Source: an uncultured Actinomycetes bacterium (GTDB lineage: Bacteria > Actinomycetota > Acidimicrobiia > Acidimicrobiales > RAAP-2). From it: DNA of 64,000 bases. The translations under genes and the position numbers were made by a program. The stretch lies in assembly GCA_903924205.1 (NCBI GenBank), contig CAIYAP010000007.1, positions 310,001-374,000 of the forward strand, read 5' to 3'. Below the pieces are notes generated by a model. The model was not told the origin of the DNA. It did no database searches and saw nothing but the letters and a program-made list of their open reading frames with translations. Positions 36,035 to 45,002 of this stretch are shown in pieces (position 1 is the stretch's first letter; every line of letters begins with the position of its first letter).

Positions 36035-37828
36035 ATGACCACTCCCCTCACCGCTAACCAGAAACTCATTGACTGGGTCAACGAGGTAGCGGCACTCACG
36101 ACTCCCGATCGTATCCACTGGTGCGACGGATCAGCCGACGAGTACGACGAACTCTGCCAATTGTTGGTAGACAACGGAACTTTCACGAAGCTGTCAGAGG
36201 CCAAGCGCCCGAACTCCTACTACGCCACGAGCGACCCGGGTGACGTAGCGCGCGTCGAAGACCGCACCTACATCTGCTCGACGAAGGAGATCGACGCCGG
36301 CCCGACCAATAACTGGTGCGAGCCCGCCGAGATGCGCGCGAAACTTAATGGTCTCTTTCAGGGATCCATGAAGGGCCGCACCATGTACGTGGTGCCCTTC
36401 TCCATGGGACCACTCGGATCGAAGATCGCGCACATTGGCGTCGAGCTCACGGACTCCCCCTACGTGGCGGTCTCCATGCGCATCATGACGCGCATGGGCA
36501 AGGGCGCGCTCGACGTACTCGGCAGCGACGGCGACTTTGTTCCCTGTCTGCACTCGGTCGGCATGCCGCTCGCCGATGGTCAGAACGACGTCGCGTGGCC
36601 CTGCAATGCGGACAACAAGTACATCGTGCACTTTCCGGAAACCAAGGAAATCATCTCGTACGGGTCGGGCTACGGCGGCAACGCCTTGCTCGGAAAGAAG
36701 TGCTTCGCGTTGCGCATTGCGTCAGTGATGGCTCGTGACGAGAATTGGTTGGCCGAGCACATGCTCATCTTGAAGCTCACCAGCCCCACCGGTGAGAAGA
36801 AGTTCCTTAGTGCCGCATTTCCGTCGGCCTGTGGCAAGACCAACCTCGCCATGTTGATTCCCACCTTGCCGGGCTGGACCGTCGAGACCGTGGGTGACGA
36901 CATTTGCTGGATGAAGCCGGGACCTGACGGTCGCCTCTACGCCATCAACCCCGAAGCGGGATTCTTCGGCGTGGCGCCGGGCACCAACATGGAGACCAAC
37001 CCCAACGCGATGTACTCCATCGAAGCCAACACCATCTTCACCAACACCGCCCTTACCGCTGACGGAGACGTGTGGTGGGAAGGCATGGGTGACGCGCCCG
37101 AGGGCCTTACTGACTGGAAGGGTCAGGCGTGGTCGACGGACCTGGGCGCTCCCGCCGCCCACCCGAACGCTCGCTTCACCGCTCCCGCCGAGCAGGACCC
37201 CGCCATCGCGCCCGAGTGGCAAGACCCGGCGGGCGTGCCGATCGACGCCGTGTTATTCGGTGGCCGACGCGCCAGCGTGATCCCCTTGGTGTTCGAGAGC
37301 TTTGACTGGAACCACGGTGTCTTCCTCGGTTCCATCATGAGTTCGGAGACCACGGCCGCCGCGGCCGGCGCCGTCGGCAACCTTCGTCGTGACCCCTTCG
37401 CCATGCTCCCCTTCTGCGGCTACAACATGGCCGACTACTTCGCTCATTGGCTGAAGATTGGTTCGCTAAGTTCCGCGGACAAGTTGCCGAAGATCTTCTA
37501 CGTCAACTGGTTCCGCAAGGGCAGCGACGGCCGCTGGCTGTGGCCGGGATACGGCGAGAACAGCCGAGTCCTCGAGTGGGTCTTCGAGCGCGTCGCGGGT
37601 CGTGCCGCGGGCATCGAGACGCCGATTGGCATCATTCCCACGCGCGACGCGCTGAACCTCGATGGTCTCAGCATCGACGAGCGTGACGTCACCGAGCTCT
37701 TGACCGTGAACAGTGACGAGTGGCGCGCAGAGGTGCCGCTCATTCGCGAGCACTTTGCCCAGTTCGGTGACCGCCTGCCGGCGGAGCTACACGCTCAGGT
37801 CGACGCTCTCGAAGCGCGACTCGGCTAA
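36035..37828 (+). CDS. pckG: phosphoenolpyruvate carboxykinase (GTP)
   Basis: The 597-residue protein matches the GTP-type enzyme: N-terminal [38 protein letters not shown]-loop [13 protein letters not shown] near residue 277, GDDICWMK, and [20 protein letters not shown]. It interconverts oxaloacetate and PEP, the key gluconeogenic step. GGAGG lies 9 bases before ATG 36035. A strong terminator follows. Confidence 0.98.
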   Translation: MTTPLTANQKLIDWVNEVAALTTPDRIHWCDGSADEYDELCQLLVDNGTFTKLSEAKRPNSYYATSDPGDVARVEDRTYICSTKEIDAGPTNNWCEPAEMRAKLNGLFQGSMKGRTMYVVPFSMGPLGSKIAHIGVELTDSPYVAVSMRIMTRMGKGALDVLGSDGDFVPCLHSVGMPLADGQNDVAWPCNADNKYIVHFPETKEIISYGSGYGGNALLGKKCFALRIASVMARDENWLAEHMLILKLTSPTGEKKFLSAAFPSACGKTNLAMLIPTLPGWTVETVGDDICWMKPGPDGRLYAINPEAGFFGVAPGTNMETNPNAMYSIEANTIFTNTALTADGDVWWEGMGDAPEGLTDWKGQAWSTDLGAPAAHPNARFTAPAEQDPAIAPEWQDPAGVPIDAVLFGGRRASVIPLVFESFDWNHGVFLGSIMSSETTAAAAGAVGNLRRDPFAMLPFCGYNMADYFAHWLKIGSLSSADKLPKIFYVNWFRKGSDGRWLWPGYGENSRVLEWVFERVAGRAAGIETPIGIIPTRDALNLDGLSIDERDVTELLTVNSDEWRAEVPLIREHFAQFGDRLPAELHAQVDALEARLG

Positions 37829-37844
37829 AGGCGATAACTCCACG

Positions 37845-37874
37845 AAAAGACCCCCCGCTTGCGGGGGGTCTTTT
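37845..37874. terminator. strong bidirectional rho-independent terminator
   Basis: AAAAGACCCCCCGC and GCGGGGGGTCTTTT form a perfect 14-bp stem around TT, ending in a T run on both strands. It serves pckG and the convergent hypothetical gene. Confidence 0.97.
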
Positions 37875-37891
37875 CTCTTATGTCCTCGACG

Positions 37892-38569
37892 TCAACCCTT
37901 GCGAGCTCGCAAGAGAGCGTCGATGTGGCCGTTCAGACGAGCCATGACCGCGTCGTCGACGGAGATTGTCAATACCAATTGGAGCGGCGTGGTCTGAGCC
38001 TGGCCACCACGAACACCCTCCGCGACACGCTGGACGTTGTCACTCAGCGCCGCAGAAAATGCCTGAATTTGGCTGATGGGCCCGAGGCACACATCCGCGA
38101 GGTCGGTGGCGACGTCATGGAATTGTCCGAAGTTGGTTGACTTCACGTCCAGGGCAACGTGGATGAGATTGAGATAGACCCCGGCCAACTCACTCGCGAT
38201 ATGTGCGATGGCCACGACATCCGCGGGAACTCCAGGCGGGCCAAAGGCCCCCTCAAGATGAGCGGGCGAGAAGATGGTCTCGGTGAGAGCGACAGTGGTC
38301 GAAATCGTCTCCATGGCGTGCGTCAATTCGCCCGGAGGATCTGCCACCGGCGGCCCCGCGGGGGCGGTCGTGACATTCACGAGTTCGAGTCGAGTGGGCT
38401 CGAGGGCGCTGAGATAACGAGCCAGTTCGGCCGCCAAGTAGAGGTACTCCCACCCCGCCTCGCGATCAGCTGGCTGGCCGATGGTGCCGGGAATGTACGC
38501 GATGTGCTCGAGCATCTCGAGTGCTTCCTGATGACGACGCGCGTCGCGTGAGAAGAGTTGCCGCCACAT
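37892..38569 (-). CDS. hypothetical helical protein
   Basis: A 225-residue product, starting MWRQLFSRDARRHQEALEMLEH, mainly alpha-helical and without a signal peptide or membrane helix. I do not recognise the family. It follows a DUF4236 gene by 2 bases, so the two form a small operon, and it ends at the shared terminator. Base composition is like its neighbours. Confidence 0.65.
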   Translation of the reverse strand: MWRQLFSRDARRHQEALEMLEHIAYIPGTIGQPADREAGWEYLYLAAELARYLSALEPTRLELVNVTTAPAGPPVADPPGELTHAMETISTTVALTETIFSPAHLEGAFGPPGVPADVVAIAHIASELAGVYLNLIHVALDVKSTNFGQFHDVATDLADVCLGPISQIQAFSAALSDNVQRVAEGVRGGQAQTTPLQLVLTISVDDAVMARLNGHIDALLRARKG

Positions 38570-38571
38570 GG

Positions 38572-38751
38572 TTATCCCAACTTCGTTCGAAAGTAGACCC
38601 CACGCTTACCGCCACGGGCGTAGAGCCCGCTACGACCCGCCTGCTTGCCGATGCGTAAACCCGCCACGCCAAAAGACGCACCGAGTCCCTTCTTCGAGAG
38701 GTTCAGTCGCAGAGGACCAAAGCTCACACTTTTTCGGTAATAAAGACCCAT
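38572..38751 (-). CDS. DUF4236 small protein
   Basis: A 59-residue basic protein MGLYYRKSVSFGPLRLNLSK, then KGLGASFGVAGLRIG, which matches the DUF4236 domain (RKSxxxGPxRLNLSKxGxGxSxGVxGxRxG). Function unknown. ATG 38751 is chosen since the match begins there; the frame extends further only over the divergent transporter start. Confidence 0.8.
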   Translation of the reverse strand: MGLYYRKSVSFGPLRLNLSKKGLGASFGVAGLRIGKQAGRSGLYARGGKRGVYFRTKLG

Positions 38752-38857
38752 GACCGAACGGTAACGCAGGGTTGTGACGGAGCCCCGTGATACTGACATC
38801 CCCGCGCGCCGGTAAGTTCCCAGAGATTCTTCTTCCCCGACACCCGCGAGGCCACCA

Positions 38858-40270
38858 ATGAGCACGACATCATCGACACACCGCGGCGCTCTCGTCCTCA
38901 TCGCCGCCACGCAGCTCATGATCATGCTCGACATGACAATTACCAATGTCGCTCTCCCGGCGATTCAGCACGGATTGGGCTTCTCAGTGACGGCCCTGGC
39001 ATGGGTCATTGATGCCTACATCTTGACTTTTGGTGGCCTGCTCATTCTCGGTGGTCGCTTGGGCGACCTCCTGGGCCGTCGTCGCCTGTTCATTATTGGC
39101 GTCAGTCTGTTCACCGCCGCCTCACTGCTCGGTGGTCTTGCCACGTCGCCCGCCCTGCTCATCGCGGCACGCGCGCTCCAGGGAGTGGGTGCGGCGCTCA
39201 CCGCGCCGTCGGCCCTGGCGATGATCGCCATCATCTTTCCGGATGGTCGCGAGCGTCATCGGGCGATGTCGGTATACGCCGCGATGACCGCGGCCGGCGG
39301 TGCCTCGGGGCTGATTTCGGGTGGCATTTTGGTGCAGTACGTCTCGTGGCCCTGGGTGTTTTTCGTCAACATTCCCATCGGCATCATCATTGCGCTCTCC
39401 GCTCGCATCGTCCTGCCCCGTGACACGGGACACCCTCGACGTATCGATATCTTCGGGGCGATTTCCATCTCCACCGCGGCCGCCAGTTTTGTCTTCGGCA
39501 TCATTTCGGGGCCCGAACACGGCTGGGGCGATACTCGCGTCGTTGTCGCGTTAGCTCTCGCCGTGATGGCGCTGATGGCCTTCGTGGTGACCGAAAAGAC
39601 GATCAGCTACCCCCTTATTCCCCTGGGGTTTCTGCGCCACCGAAACCGCATCGGCAGTTATCTCGTGATGGGTCTCGTCGGTGGGGCGATGGTGTCGCTC
39701 CTGTTTCACCTCACACAATTCATGCAAGCGGTCCTGCACTACTCCCCCGTGCGCGCCGGCTTCTCGTACCTTCCTATCCCGCTGATGGTCGCGACCAATT
39801 CCATTATTGGTCCCCGACTCATTCGCCGTTTCGGACCTCGACCCTTGCTGGTGGTGGGACCACTTCTGATTTTGATCGGCATGAGCGGGCTCGCCCTGGT
39901 TACCGAGCACTCCTCCTATCTCAACATCCTGCTGCCTCTCACCCTGGTCGGTATCGGCATGGGGCAAACCTTGATGCCCGTCACGCTGAACGCCGTGGCA
40001 GGCGTACAGCCGGAAATGACCGGACTGGCGTCCGCGCTATTGACAACCTCCAATCAGATGGGTGCCTCCGTCGTGCTGGCGATCGTGGTTTCTATTTCGA
40101 CGACGTGGTCACAACACCAGGTGTCTCTCGCCTCGCCATCAGCCCAGATTCTCACTCGCAACGTGTCGCTGTACCAATCAGCACTCTGGACGGGAGCGGC
40201 CCTCGTGGCCGTGGCCGTGATCTCGTCCATTACCCTCATCCGCCGTGCACCGACGTCCGTGACGGCCTGA
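38858..40270 (+). CDS. MFS transporter, DHA2-type drug/proton antiporter
   Basis: The 470-residue protein has about 14 hydrophobic helices. It carries the N-terminal motif LDMTITNVALPAIQHGLGFS, motif A GGRLGDLLGRRRLFIIG and motif C-like ASGLISGGILVQYVSWPWVFFVNIPIG, as in the EmrB/QacA family. It probably exports hydrophobic compounds. Its start is divergent from DUF4236, with about 106 bases between. No regulator is adjacent. Confidence 0.93.
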   Translation: MSTTSSTHRGALVLIAATQLMIMLDMTITNVALPAIQHGLGFSVTALAWVIDAYILTFGGLLILGGRLGDLLGRRRLFIIGVSLFTAASLLGGLATSPALLIAARALQGVGAALTAPSALAMIAIIFPDGRERHRAMSVYAAMTAAGGASGLISGGILVQYVSWPWVFFVNIPIGIIIALSARIVLPRDTGHPRRIDIFGAISISTAAASFVFGIISGPEHGWGDTRVVVALALAVMALMAFVVTEKTISYPLIPLGFLRHRNRIGSYLVMGLVGGAMVSLLFHLTQFMQAVLHYSPVRAGFSYLPIPLMVATNSIIGPRLIRRFGPRPLLVVGPLLILIGMSGLALVTEHSSYLNILLPLTLVGIGMGQTLMPVTLNAVAGVQPEMTGLASALLTTSNQMGASVVLAIVVSISTTWSQHQVSLASPSAQILTRNVSLYQSALWTGAALVAVAVISSITLIRRAPTSVTA

Positions 40271-40272
40271 CC

Positions 40273-41544
40273 TTACGTCGCTCGTCGGGGATGACGGCCG
40301 ATGAGATAGACCACGGCCGCCGCACCCGTCAGCAACGCGAGCAAGAGATCACCCGCCCGATATGACAGGTGAATGGCTACGGGAATGACCGCGCCCAGTA
40401 CCCACATCAATTGTTGACGCACCGCAAAACGCGCAAAGGTTTCGCCCTGGGCCGTGGGGGCAACGGCCGACTGAGTAATGGCGTCAAATGAGGGCTGCGC
40501 CATCGCGGCCGCCCCGGAGAGAAGCGCCGTGACCACCATTTGCACGTCGACACGAGGAAATTGGTATCCCGCGACAGACACGGCGCACATGGCGACGAGG
40601 GAGACCACCATGAGGCTGGGTTCATTGATGCGTCGGCGCAGGCGTGTGACCAGCGACAACCCCAGCATGGACCCGACGCCGACCATCGACATGGCGAGGC
40701 CGAACTGCGTGAGGGATGCGTGGTCGCGACGAAGGCCAAAGGCGATGAGGAAGGCGGCGAAACCAAGGGCGAAACGAATGGCGGCCATCGCGTTCAGGCC
40801 CCAGAGCACATCTCTGTCCCCGAATCGACCATCGTGGTGACGCGTGGGCGACTCAACGCGCACGCCGCGCGCCAAGCGCAGCGAGAGAACCGCCGCCACG
40901 ACAAAAGTGCCCGCCGCCACGTGCAACACCACCGAGACATCCAAGGCTTTGAGAAGTGCGACTCCCATCGATCCAGCGATAAAACCCGCCACGGTGCCGA
41001 GCAGCGTTAGTTGCGCATTAAATCCCGCGAAGCCCTCTTCGTCGTCCCCTTCTTCTGCCGGCCAGCCGGCGAGACCTACCGACCGGTCGTGACGACCCAA
41101 TTGGTGCTCGCGCAACATTTCGGGCACTAGGGCACCGCGAGTCACGGCGTAGAGCTTTGACCCCACGAGTGAGAGAAAGGCCGCGGGAAACAGCAGCCAG
41201 TCGTGAGAATGCGTGGCCATGAGGATGCACAGGATGGTACGAATCAGCGATGACCCGGCGATGAGGTAGCGACGTCCGCCGGCACTTTTATCGATCAGCG
41301 GTCCGAGCAGGGGTGACACCACCGCAAAGGGGGCGACTGTGAGCAGGAGGTACAGCAAGACTTTGCTGGTGGCTTCCGTGGGGGTGACGGAGAAAAAGAG
41401 TGAGCCCGCGAGGGCCACCGTGATGAAGGTATCGCCCGCTGTGGTCGCCGCGTGCACCGCCGCGAGTCGACCAAAGGGTGTCTCTTGATCAAAGAGGTCG
41501 GTTAACGCCGACCACATCAACGAACGAATTCCCCGGCGTCCCAT
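40273..41544 (-). CDS. MFS transporter
   Basis: The 423-residue protein has about 12 hydrophobic helices, with LYLLLTVAPFAVVSPLLGPLIDKSAGGRR as its motif-A-like loop. A longer hydrophilic loop (ARGVRVESPTRHHDGRFGDRD) lies near the middle. Substrate unknown. ATG 41544 is chosen; ATG 41517 is possible. It ends 2 bases from the convergent DHA2 gene. Confidence 0.82.
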   Translation of the reverse strand: MGRRGIRSLMWSALTDLFDQETPFGRLAAVHAATTAGDTFITVALAGSLFFSVTPTEATSKVLLYLLLTVAPFAVVSPLLGPLIDKSAGGRRYLIAGSSLIRTILCILMATHSHDWLLFPAAFLSLVGSKLYAVTRGALVPEMLREHQLGRHDRSVGLAGWPAEEGDDEEGFAGFNAQLTLLGTVAGFIAGSMGVALLKALDVSVVLHVAAGTFVVAAVLSLRLARGVRVESPTRHHDGRFGDRDVLWGLNAMAAIRFALGFAAFLIAFGLRRDHASLTQFGLAMSMVGVGSMLGLSLVTRLRRRINEPSLMVVSLVAMCAVSVAGYQFPRVDVQMVVTALLSGAAAMAQPSFDAITQSAVAPTAQGETFARFAVRQQLMWVLGAVIPVAIHLSYRAGDLLLALLTGAAAVVYLIGRHPRRAT

Positions 41545-41581
41545 CGACGCGAGCGTAGAGGAGCCACGGCATACTGACGGT

Positions 41582-42400
41582 ATGTCCAGCACCATTCATA
41601 CCTTCGTCGCCAATCTGCCCCTCGCCCTCGCCACCACCGTGGCGTGGGTACTGGTCGCTTTCGTCGTTGGCCGCCTCGTGAAGCGTCACGCCACCATCGA
41701 CGTGTTTTGGGGATCCGGCTTCGTGGTGGTCTTTGGCGAATCACTCCTCCATGCCCACCTGGGGTCTCACCACCACCTCAGCTCGCTGCAGTGGGCGTCG
41801 TTCGCCATGGTGGCGCTCTGGGGGGCGCGACTCGCGGGATATCTCGCGTGGCGTCAGCGCGGCTCGGCCGAAGATCCGCGCTACGTGTGGATTATGAAGG
41901 GTGCGCGCGGCAAGAACGAAACCGTCTACGCCCTCGCCAAGATTTACCTGTTCCAGGCTGTGTTGATGTGGTTCATCTCCTTCCCGCTGCAATACATCGC
42001 CGCATCCGCCACGCCGCTGGTGGGCGCCCTGGTCATCGTTGGCATTGCCGTGTCGCTCGTGGGCCTGGGTTTTGAAGCCATTGGCGACAGCCAACTGCGC
42101 GCCTTCCTCGCCAACCCCGCGAACAAGGGAACCACGCTGAACTCAGGGCTGTGGGCCTACACCCGTCACCCCAATTACTTCGGAGATTCGGTGGTGTGGT
42201 GGGGCATCTACCTCGTCGCCATCGCCACGGGCGGGGGCGTCTTTACCATCGCGTCACCCCTGCTGATGACCTGGCTCCTCACGTCCCTGTCCGGCAAGCC
42301 CATGCTGGAAAAGAAGTTGACGAAGACACGCGCGGGCTACGACGACTACGTGGCGACGGTCAGCGGGTTCATTCCTCGCCCACCGCGACCTCGGCGTTAA
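41582..42400 (+). CDS. DUF1295 membrane protein (steroid 5-alpha-reductase-like)
   Basis: The 272-residue protein has about 6 membrane segments and the family core SGLWAYTRHPNYFGDSVVWWGIYL, preceded by YVWIMKGARGKNETVY. Relatives reduce lipid double bonds using NADPH, but DUF1295 substrates are undefined. It starts 38 bases from the divergent MFS gene and overlaps the convergent exported protein by 4 bases. Confidence 0.88.
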   Translation: MSSTIHTFVANLPLALATTVAWVLVAFVVGRLVKRHATIDVFWGSGFVVVFGESLLHAHLGSHHHLSSLQWASFAMVALWGARLAGYLAWRQRGSAEDPRYVWIMKGARGKNETVYALAKIYLFQAVLMWFISFPLQYIAASATPLVGALVIVGIAVSLVGLGFEAIGDSQLRAFLANPANKGTTLNSGLWAYTRHPNYFGDSVVWWGIYLVAIATGGGVFTIASPLLMTWLLTSLSGKPMLEKKLTKTRAGYDDYVATVSGFIPRPPRPRR

Positions 42401-42765
42401 TTAGAAAAGCAACCTTCGAGGTAAATCTCGCGAGGCAAAATGGTCGGAAAGCAGACGACGGCCCGATTCACCGAGATCCACGTGAGGGTGCTCGATGACC
42501 ACTGAAGCACATCGGTGATGTCGAAGAGCGGACGGCCGTGATCGCCGATTAAGGCCCACGCGAAGGCGTACCCGCCGGCACATCCGAATCGGTAGACCTT
42601 CATCCAATTGGCGTGGTTCCCGTCGCCCTCGCGATGTCCGCGCATCAGCACCTCGTTGGAGCAGGCGTTCGCCGGCACGGGGCTCACCACCACTTTCGTG
42701 GAGCTCGCCAGCCACGTGGCAACTACGAGAATCAGACCAACGGCGGCGAGTCGAAGTGGCTTCAC
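42397..42765 (-). CDS. small exported cysteine-containing protein
   Basis: A 122-residue product starting at GTG 42765 (VKPLRLAAVGLILVVATWLASS), an evident signal or anchor sequence. Four cysteines follow in the mature part (ANACSN, FGCAGG, VVCFP, EGCFSN), which could form two disulfides outside the membrane. GAGAA lies close upstream of the GTG. Family not recognised. It is divergent from efeO, with a 39-base gap, so a link to iron handling is possible but only positional. Confidence 0.65.
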   Translation of the reverse strand: MKPLRLAAVGLILVVATWLASSTKVVVSPVPANACSNEVLMRGHREGDGNHANWMKVYRFGCAGGYAFAWALIGDHGRPLFDITDVLQWSSSTLTWISVNRAVVCFPTILPREIYLEGCFSN

Positions 42766-42804
42766 GTTCTCATTAGACCATAGGTCTCGGCGTACTATTG
42801 CTGC

Positions 42805-43710
42805 ATGCCTGCAACGTCGCGGCGTATTGTGCGCCTCAGCCTCATCGTCACGGTGCTCGCAATTGTCCTCGCGTCGCTGGGGAGCCAGCATTCCTCATCG
42901 CGTCGCTCGACGACGACCACCGTCGACCTGTACGGACTACGTGGCCACCCTTCCGCGAACCAGCAACGAGAGGCCGCGGCAGCCTATCGCGCCTATCGCA
43001 CCTACGTGGTGGCCGCCGCCCAAGCGTTTAGTAGTGACGCAGCCTCAATGTGCTCGGCCGGTCTCGCTCATGACCTCGTGCGTGCCCGCCAAAGCTGGCG
43101 ACGCGCGCAGATGGATTATGACCGCCTGCGGTCGCGCATTGCGGACCGCAGCAATACGGAACTCACCATCGACGGCCTGATTGCTAATCAACCCTTCTAT
43201 GTCGGTCGAAACGGTCTGCACGCCATAGAGCAGGACCTCTTCGGATCGACCGGGCCGCAGTTGGCAGATGATTGTCGACACATCGCGGGTGATGGCGTTG
43301 CCCTCACCTTCGGCCTCTCTCACACCGTGGCCACGCCGTCGCGCATTGCTCTCGATGCGGTGTCCCTCCTCACGTGGATGGTTGAGAGGGTTATCGCTCA
43401 GCCCCAGGAAGTTTTCGCCCATACCCAGTCCACTGATAGCGACAGCGTCGTGCACAGCGTGGCATCCTGGTGGTCGTTTGAGCGCCCTCTGGTTGTGCTG
43501 GTTGACGCCCGCATCATCCCCCTCGTGGACCACGCCGTCACCGTGTTACTCATCGATCAGAGTCGTGTTGGTGGTCCGGGCACTCCTGATTCGCAGGTCA
43601 GCGACGCCTCGTGGTCCCATCTGGCGCACGACGCCGTTCACGTGGCGACACTCATGACGCGCGTTGCCAGTGAGTTGTACGGCTTCGGCGCGGGACGGAC
43701 GTACGCGTGA
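42805..43710 (+). CDS. efeO: EfeO-like imelysin-family (M75) iron-uptake protein
   Basis: The 301-residue protein has an N-terminal signal or anchor helix (RLSLIVTVLAIVLASLG) and the imelysin GxHxxE motif GLHAIEQDLFG near residue 137. EfeO passes iron to the EfeU permease in the EfeUOB system. It overlaps efeB by 4 bases (GTGA). No EfeU permease gene is seen within the window. Confidence 0.85.
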   Translation: MPATSRRIVRLSLIVTVLAIVLASLGSQHSSSRRSTTTTVDLYGLRGHPSANQQREAAAAYRAYRTYVVAAAQAFSSDAASMCSAGLAHDLVRARQSWRRAQMDYDRLRSRIADRSNTELTIDGLIANQPFYVGRNGLHAIEQDLFGSTGPQLADDCRHIAGDGVALTFGLSHTVATPSRIALDAVSLLTWMVERVIAQPQEVFAHTQSTDSDSVVHSVASWWSFERPLVVLVDARIIPLVDHAVTVLLIDQSRVGGPGTPDSQVSDASWSHLAHDAVHVATLMTRVASELYGFGAGRTYA

Positions 43711-44936
43711 GTTCGCCCTCTCGTCGCGACCTGCTGCGAGGCGTCGGCATCGCCGGCGTGTCCCTCGCGGCGGGGGCCGGATTGTCAGAGGCCATCACCT
43801 CGCGACGGGGGGACCATGTCGGCGCATCTCGAGTGAGTTTTCGCGGCGTTCACCAAAGTGGCATCACCACTCCCGCACCCGATTACCTCTCGCTTATCGC
43901 CTTTGATCTCGACGTCGAGTCCGCCACCGACATACGCGACCTGCTCAACGCCTGGAGCGCCGTCGTGGCGGACTTAGTGGCGGGTCGACCCGTTGGCCCT
44001 GAGCAATCTCCATCGCTCAGTCCTCGCGATACCGGCGAGGCGCTCGAACTGGGCGCGAGCTCGCTCACGGTCACCATCGGCTATGGACCCTCATTGTTTG
44101 AGCGGCCCGACACATCGCATCTCCCTCGCCCGCGCCACCTCGCCCCCCTGCCCACCTTCGTGGGGGACAATCTCGACAATCGACTCGGCGGCGGAGACGT
44201 TGTCTTTCAGATCTGCTCACAGGACGCCCAGGTGAATTTTCACGCCGTTCACAGCCTGGAACGCCTCGCGCAGGGCCTCGCCCACCTGCGCTATTGGCAT
44301 CGTGGTTTCGGCCGCACCTCGGCCGTCGGCGGGAAGCAAGAGAGCACCCGTAATTTGCTGGGCTTCAAAGACGGCACCAACAATCTGCAGTCGCATCACG
44401 TGGATGCTCTGGCTGACGTGGTGTGGGTCAGAGATGGTCGCGAACCATCATGGCTTCAGCACGGCACGTATCTCATTCACCGAAAGATTCGGACTTTCAT
44501 TGAGACGTGGTCCGCGCAATCTTTGGACACTCAGGAGGCCACCATCGGACGATTCCGCGCCAGCGGCGCACCGCTCACGGGAAAGCACGAGCACGACCCC
44601 CCCGACCTGAATGCCGTGGACCAATACGGGAACTACGTCATCCCCACCAGCGCACACATTCGATCAGCCGCTCCGTCGAGCAATCACGGGATGAGAATCC
44701 TGCGGCGGGGATTTTCCTATGCCGATGGCATTGATTCTCATTCGGGTCAATTTGATGCGGGCCTGCACTTCATCTGCTTTCAGCAAAACCCTCTCGCGCA
44801 ATTCGCCGCCATTCAACAGACCTTGAGCCAGAACGACGCCCTCATGAATTACCTCACGCACCTCTCGAGCACCGTGGCGGCCTGCCCGCGCGGCCTGGCC
44901 GCTCACGAGGGCTGGGGCGACCAATTGTTCGCCTAA
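43707..44936 (+). CDS. efeB: Tat-exported Dyp-type haem peroxidase EfeB
   Basis: The 409-residue protein starts with a Tat signal (SRRDLLRGVGIAGVSLAAGAG). It has the DyP motif GFKDGTNN near residue 220, the haem-ligand region HIRSAAPSSNHGMRILRRGFSYADG, and LHFICFQQNP. EfeB is a periplasmic or extracytoplasmic peroxidase that works with EfeO in ferrous iron or haem-iron uptake. GTG 43707 overlaps the efeO stop. Confidence 0.95.
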   Translation: MSSPSRRDLLRGVGIAGVSLAAGAGLSEAITSRRGDHVGASRVSFRGVHQSGITTPAPDYLSLIAFDLDVESATDIRDLLNAWSAVVADLVAGRPVGPEQSPSLSPRDTGEALELGASSLTVTIGYGPSLFERPDTSHLPRPRHLAPLPTFVGDNLDNRLGGGDVVFQICSQDAQVNFHAVHSLERLAQGLAHLRYWHRGFGRTSAVGGKQESTRNLLGFKDGTNNLQSHHVDALADVVWVRDGREPSWLQHGTYLIHRKIRTFIETWSAQSLDTQEATIGRFRASGAPLTGKHEHDPPDLNAVDQYGNYVIPTSAHIRSAAPSSNHGMRILRRGFSYADGIDSHSGQFDAGLHFICFQQNPLAQFAAIQQTLSQNDALMNYLTHLSSTVAACPRGLAAHEGWGDQLFA

Positions 44937-45002
44937 TCCGCCCCCCTTCGGTCTCGCGTTGTAATGTCGAGACGAGATCATTTCCAAAGGGGGGAATTTC
45001 TT

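Noticed and set aside
41582-42400. EfeU permease for the efeOB genes
   Set aside because: The protein carries the DUF1295 reductase-like core TRHPNYFGD and lacks the REGLE motifs of the FTR1/EfeU permeases.
44951-44973. Inverted repeat GTCTCG-N11-CGAGAC upstream of the beta-helix gene
   Set aside because: Only 6-bp arms with a wide spacer; expected by chance at this length, though an operator is not excluded.
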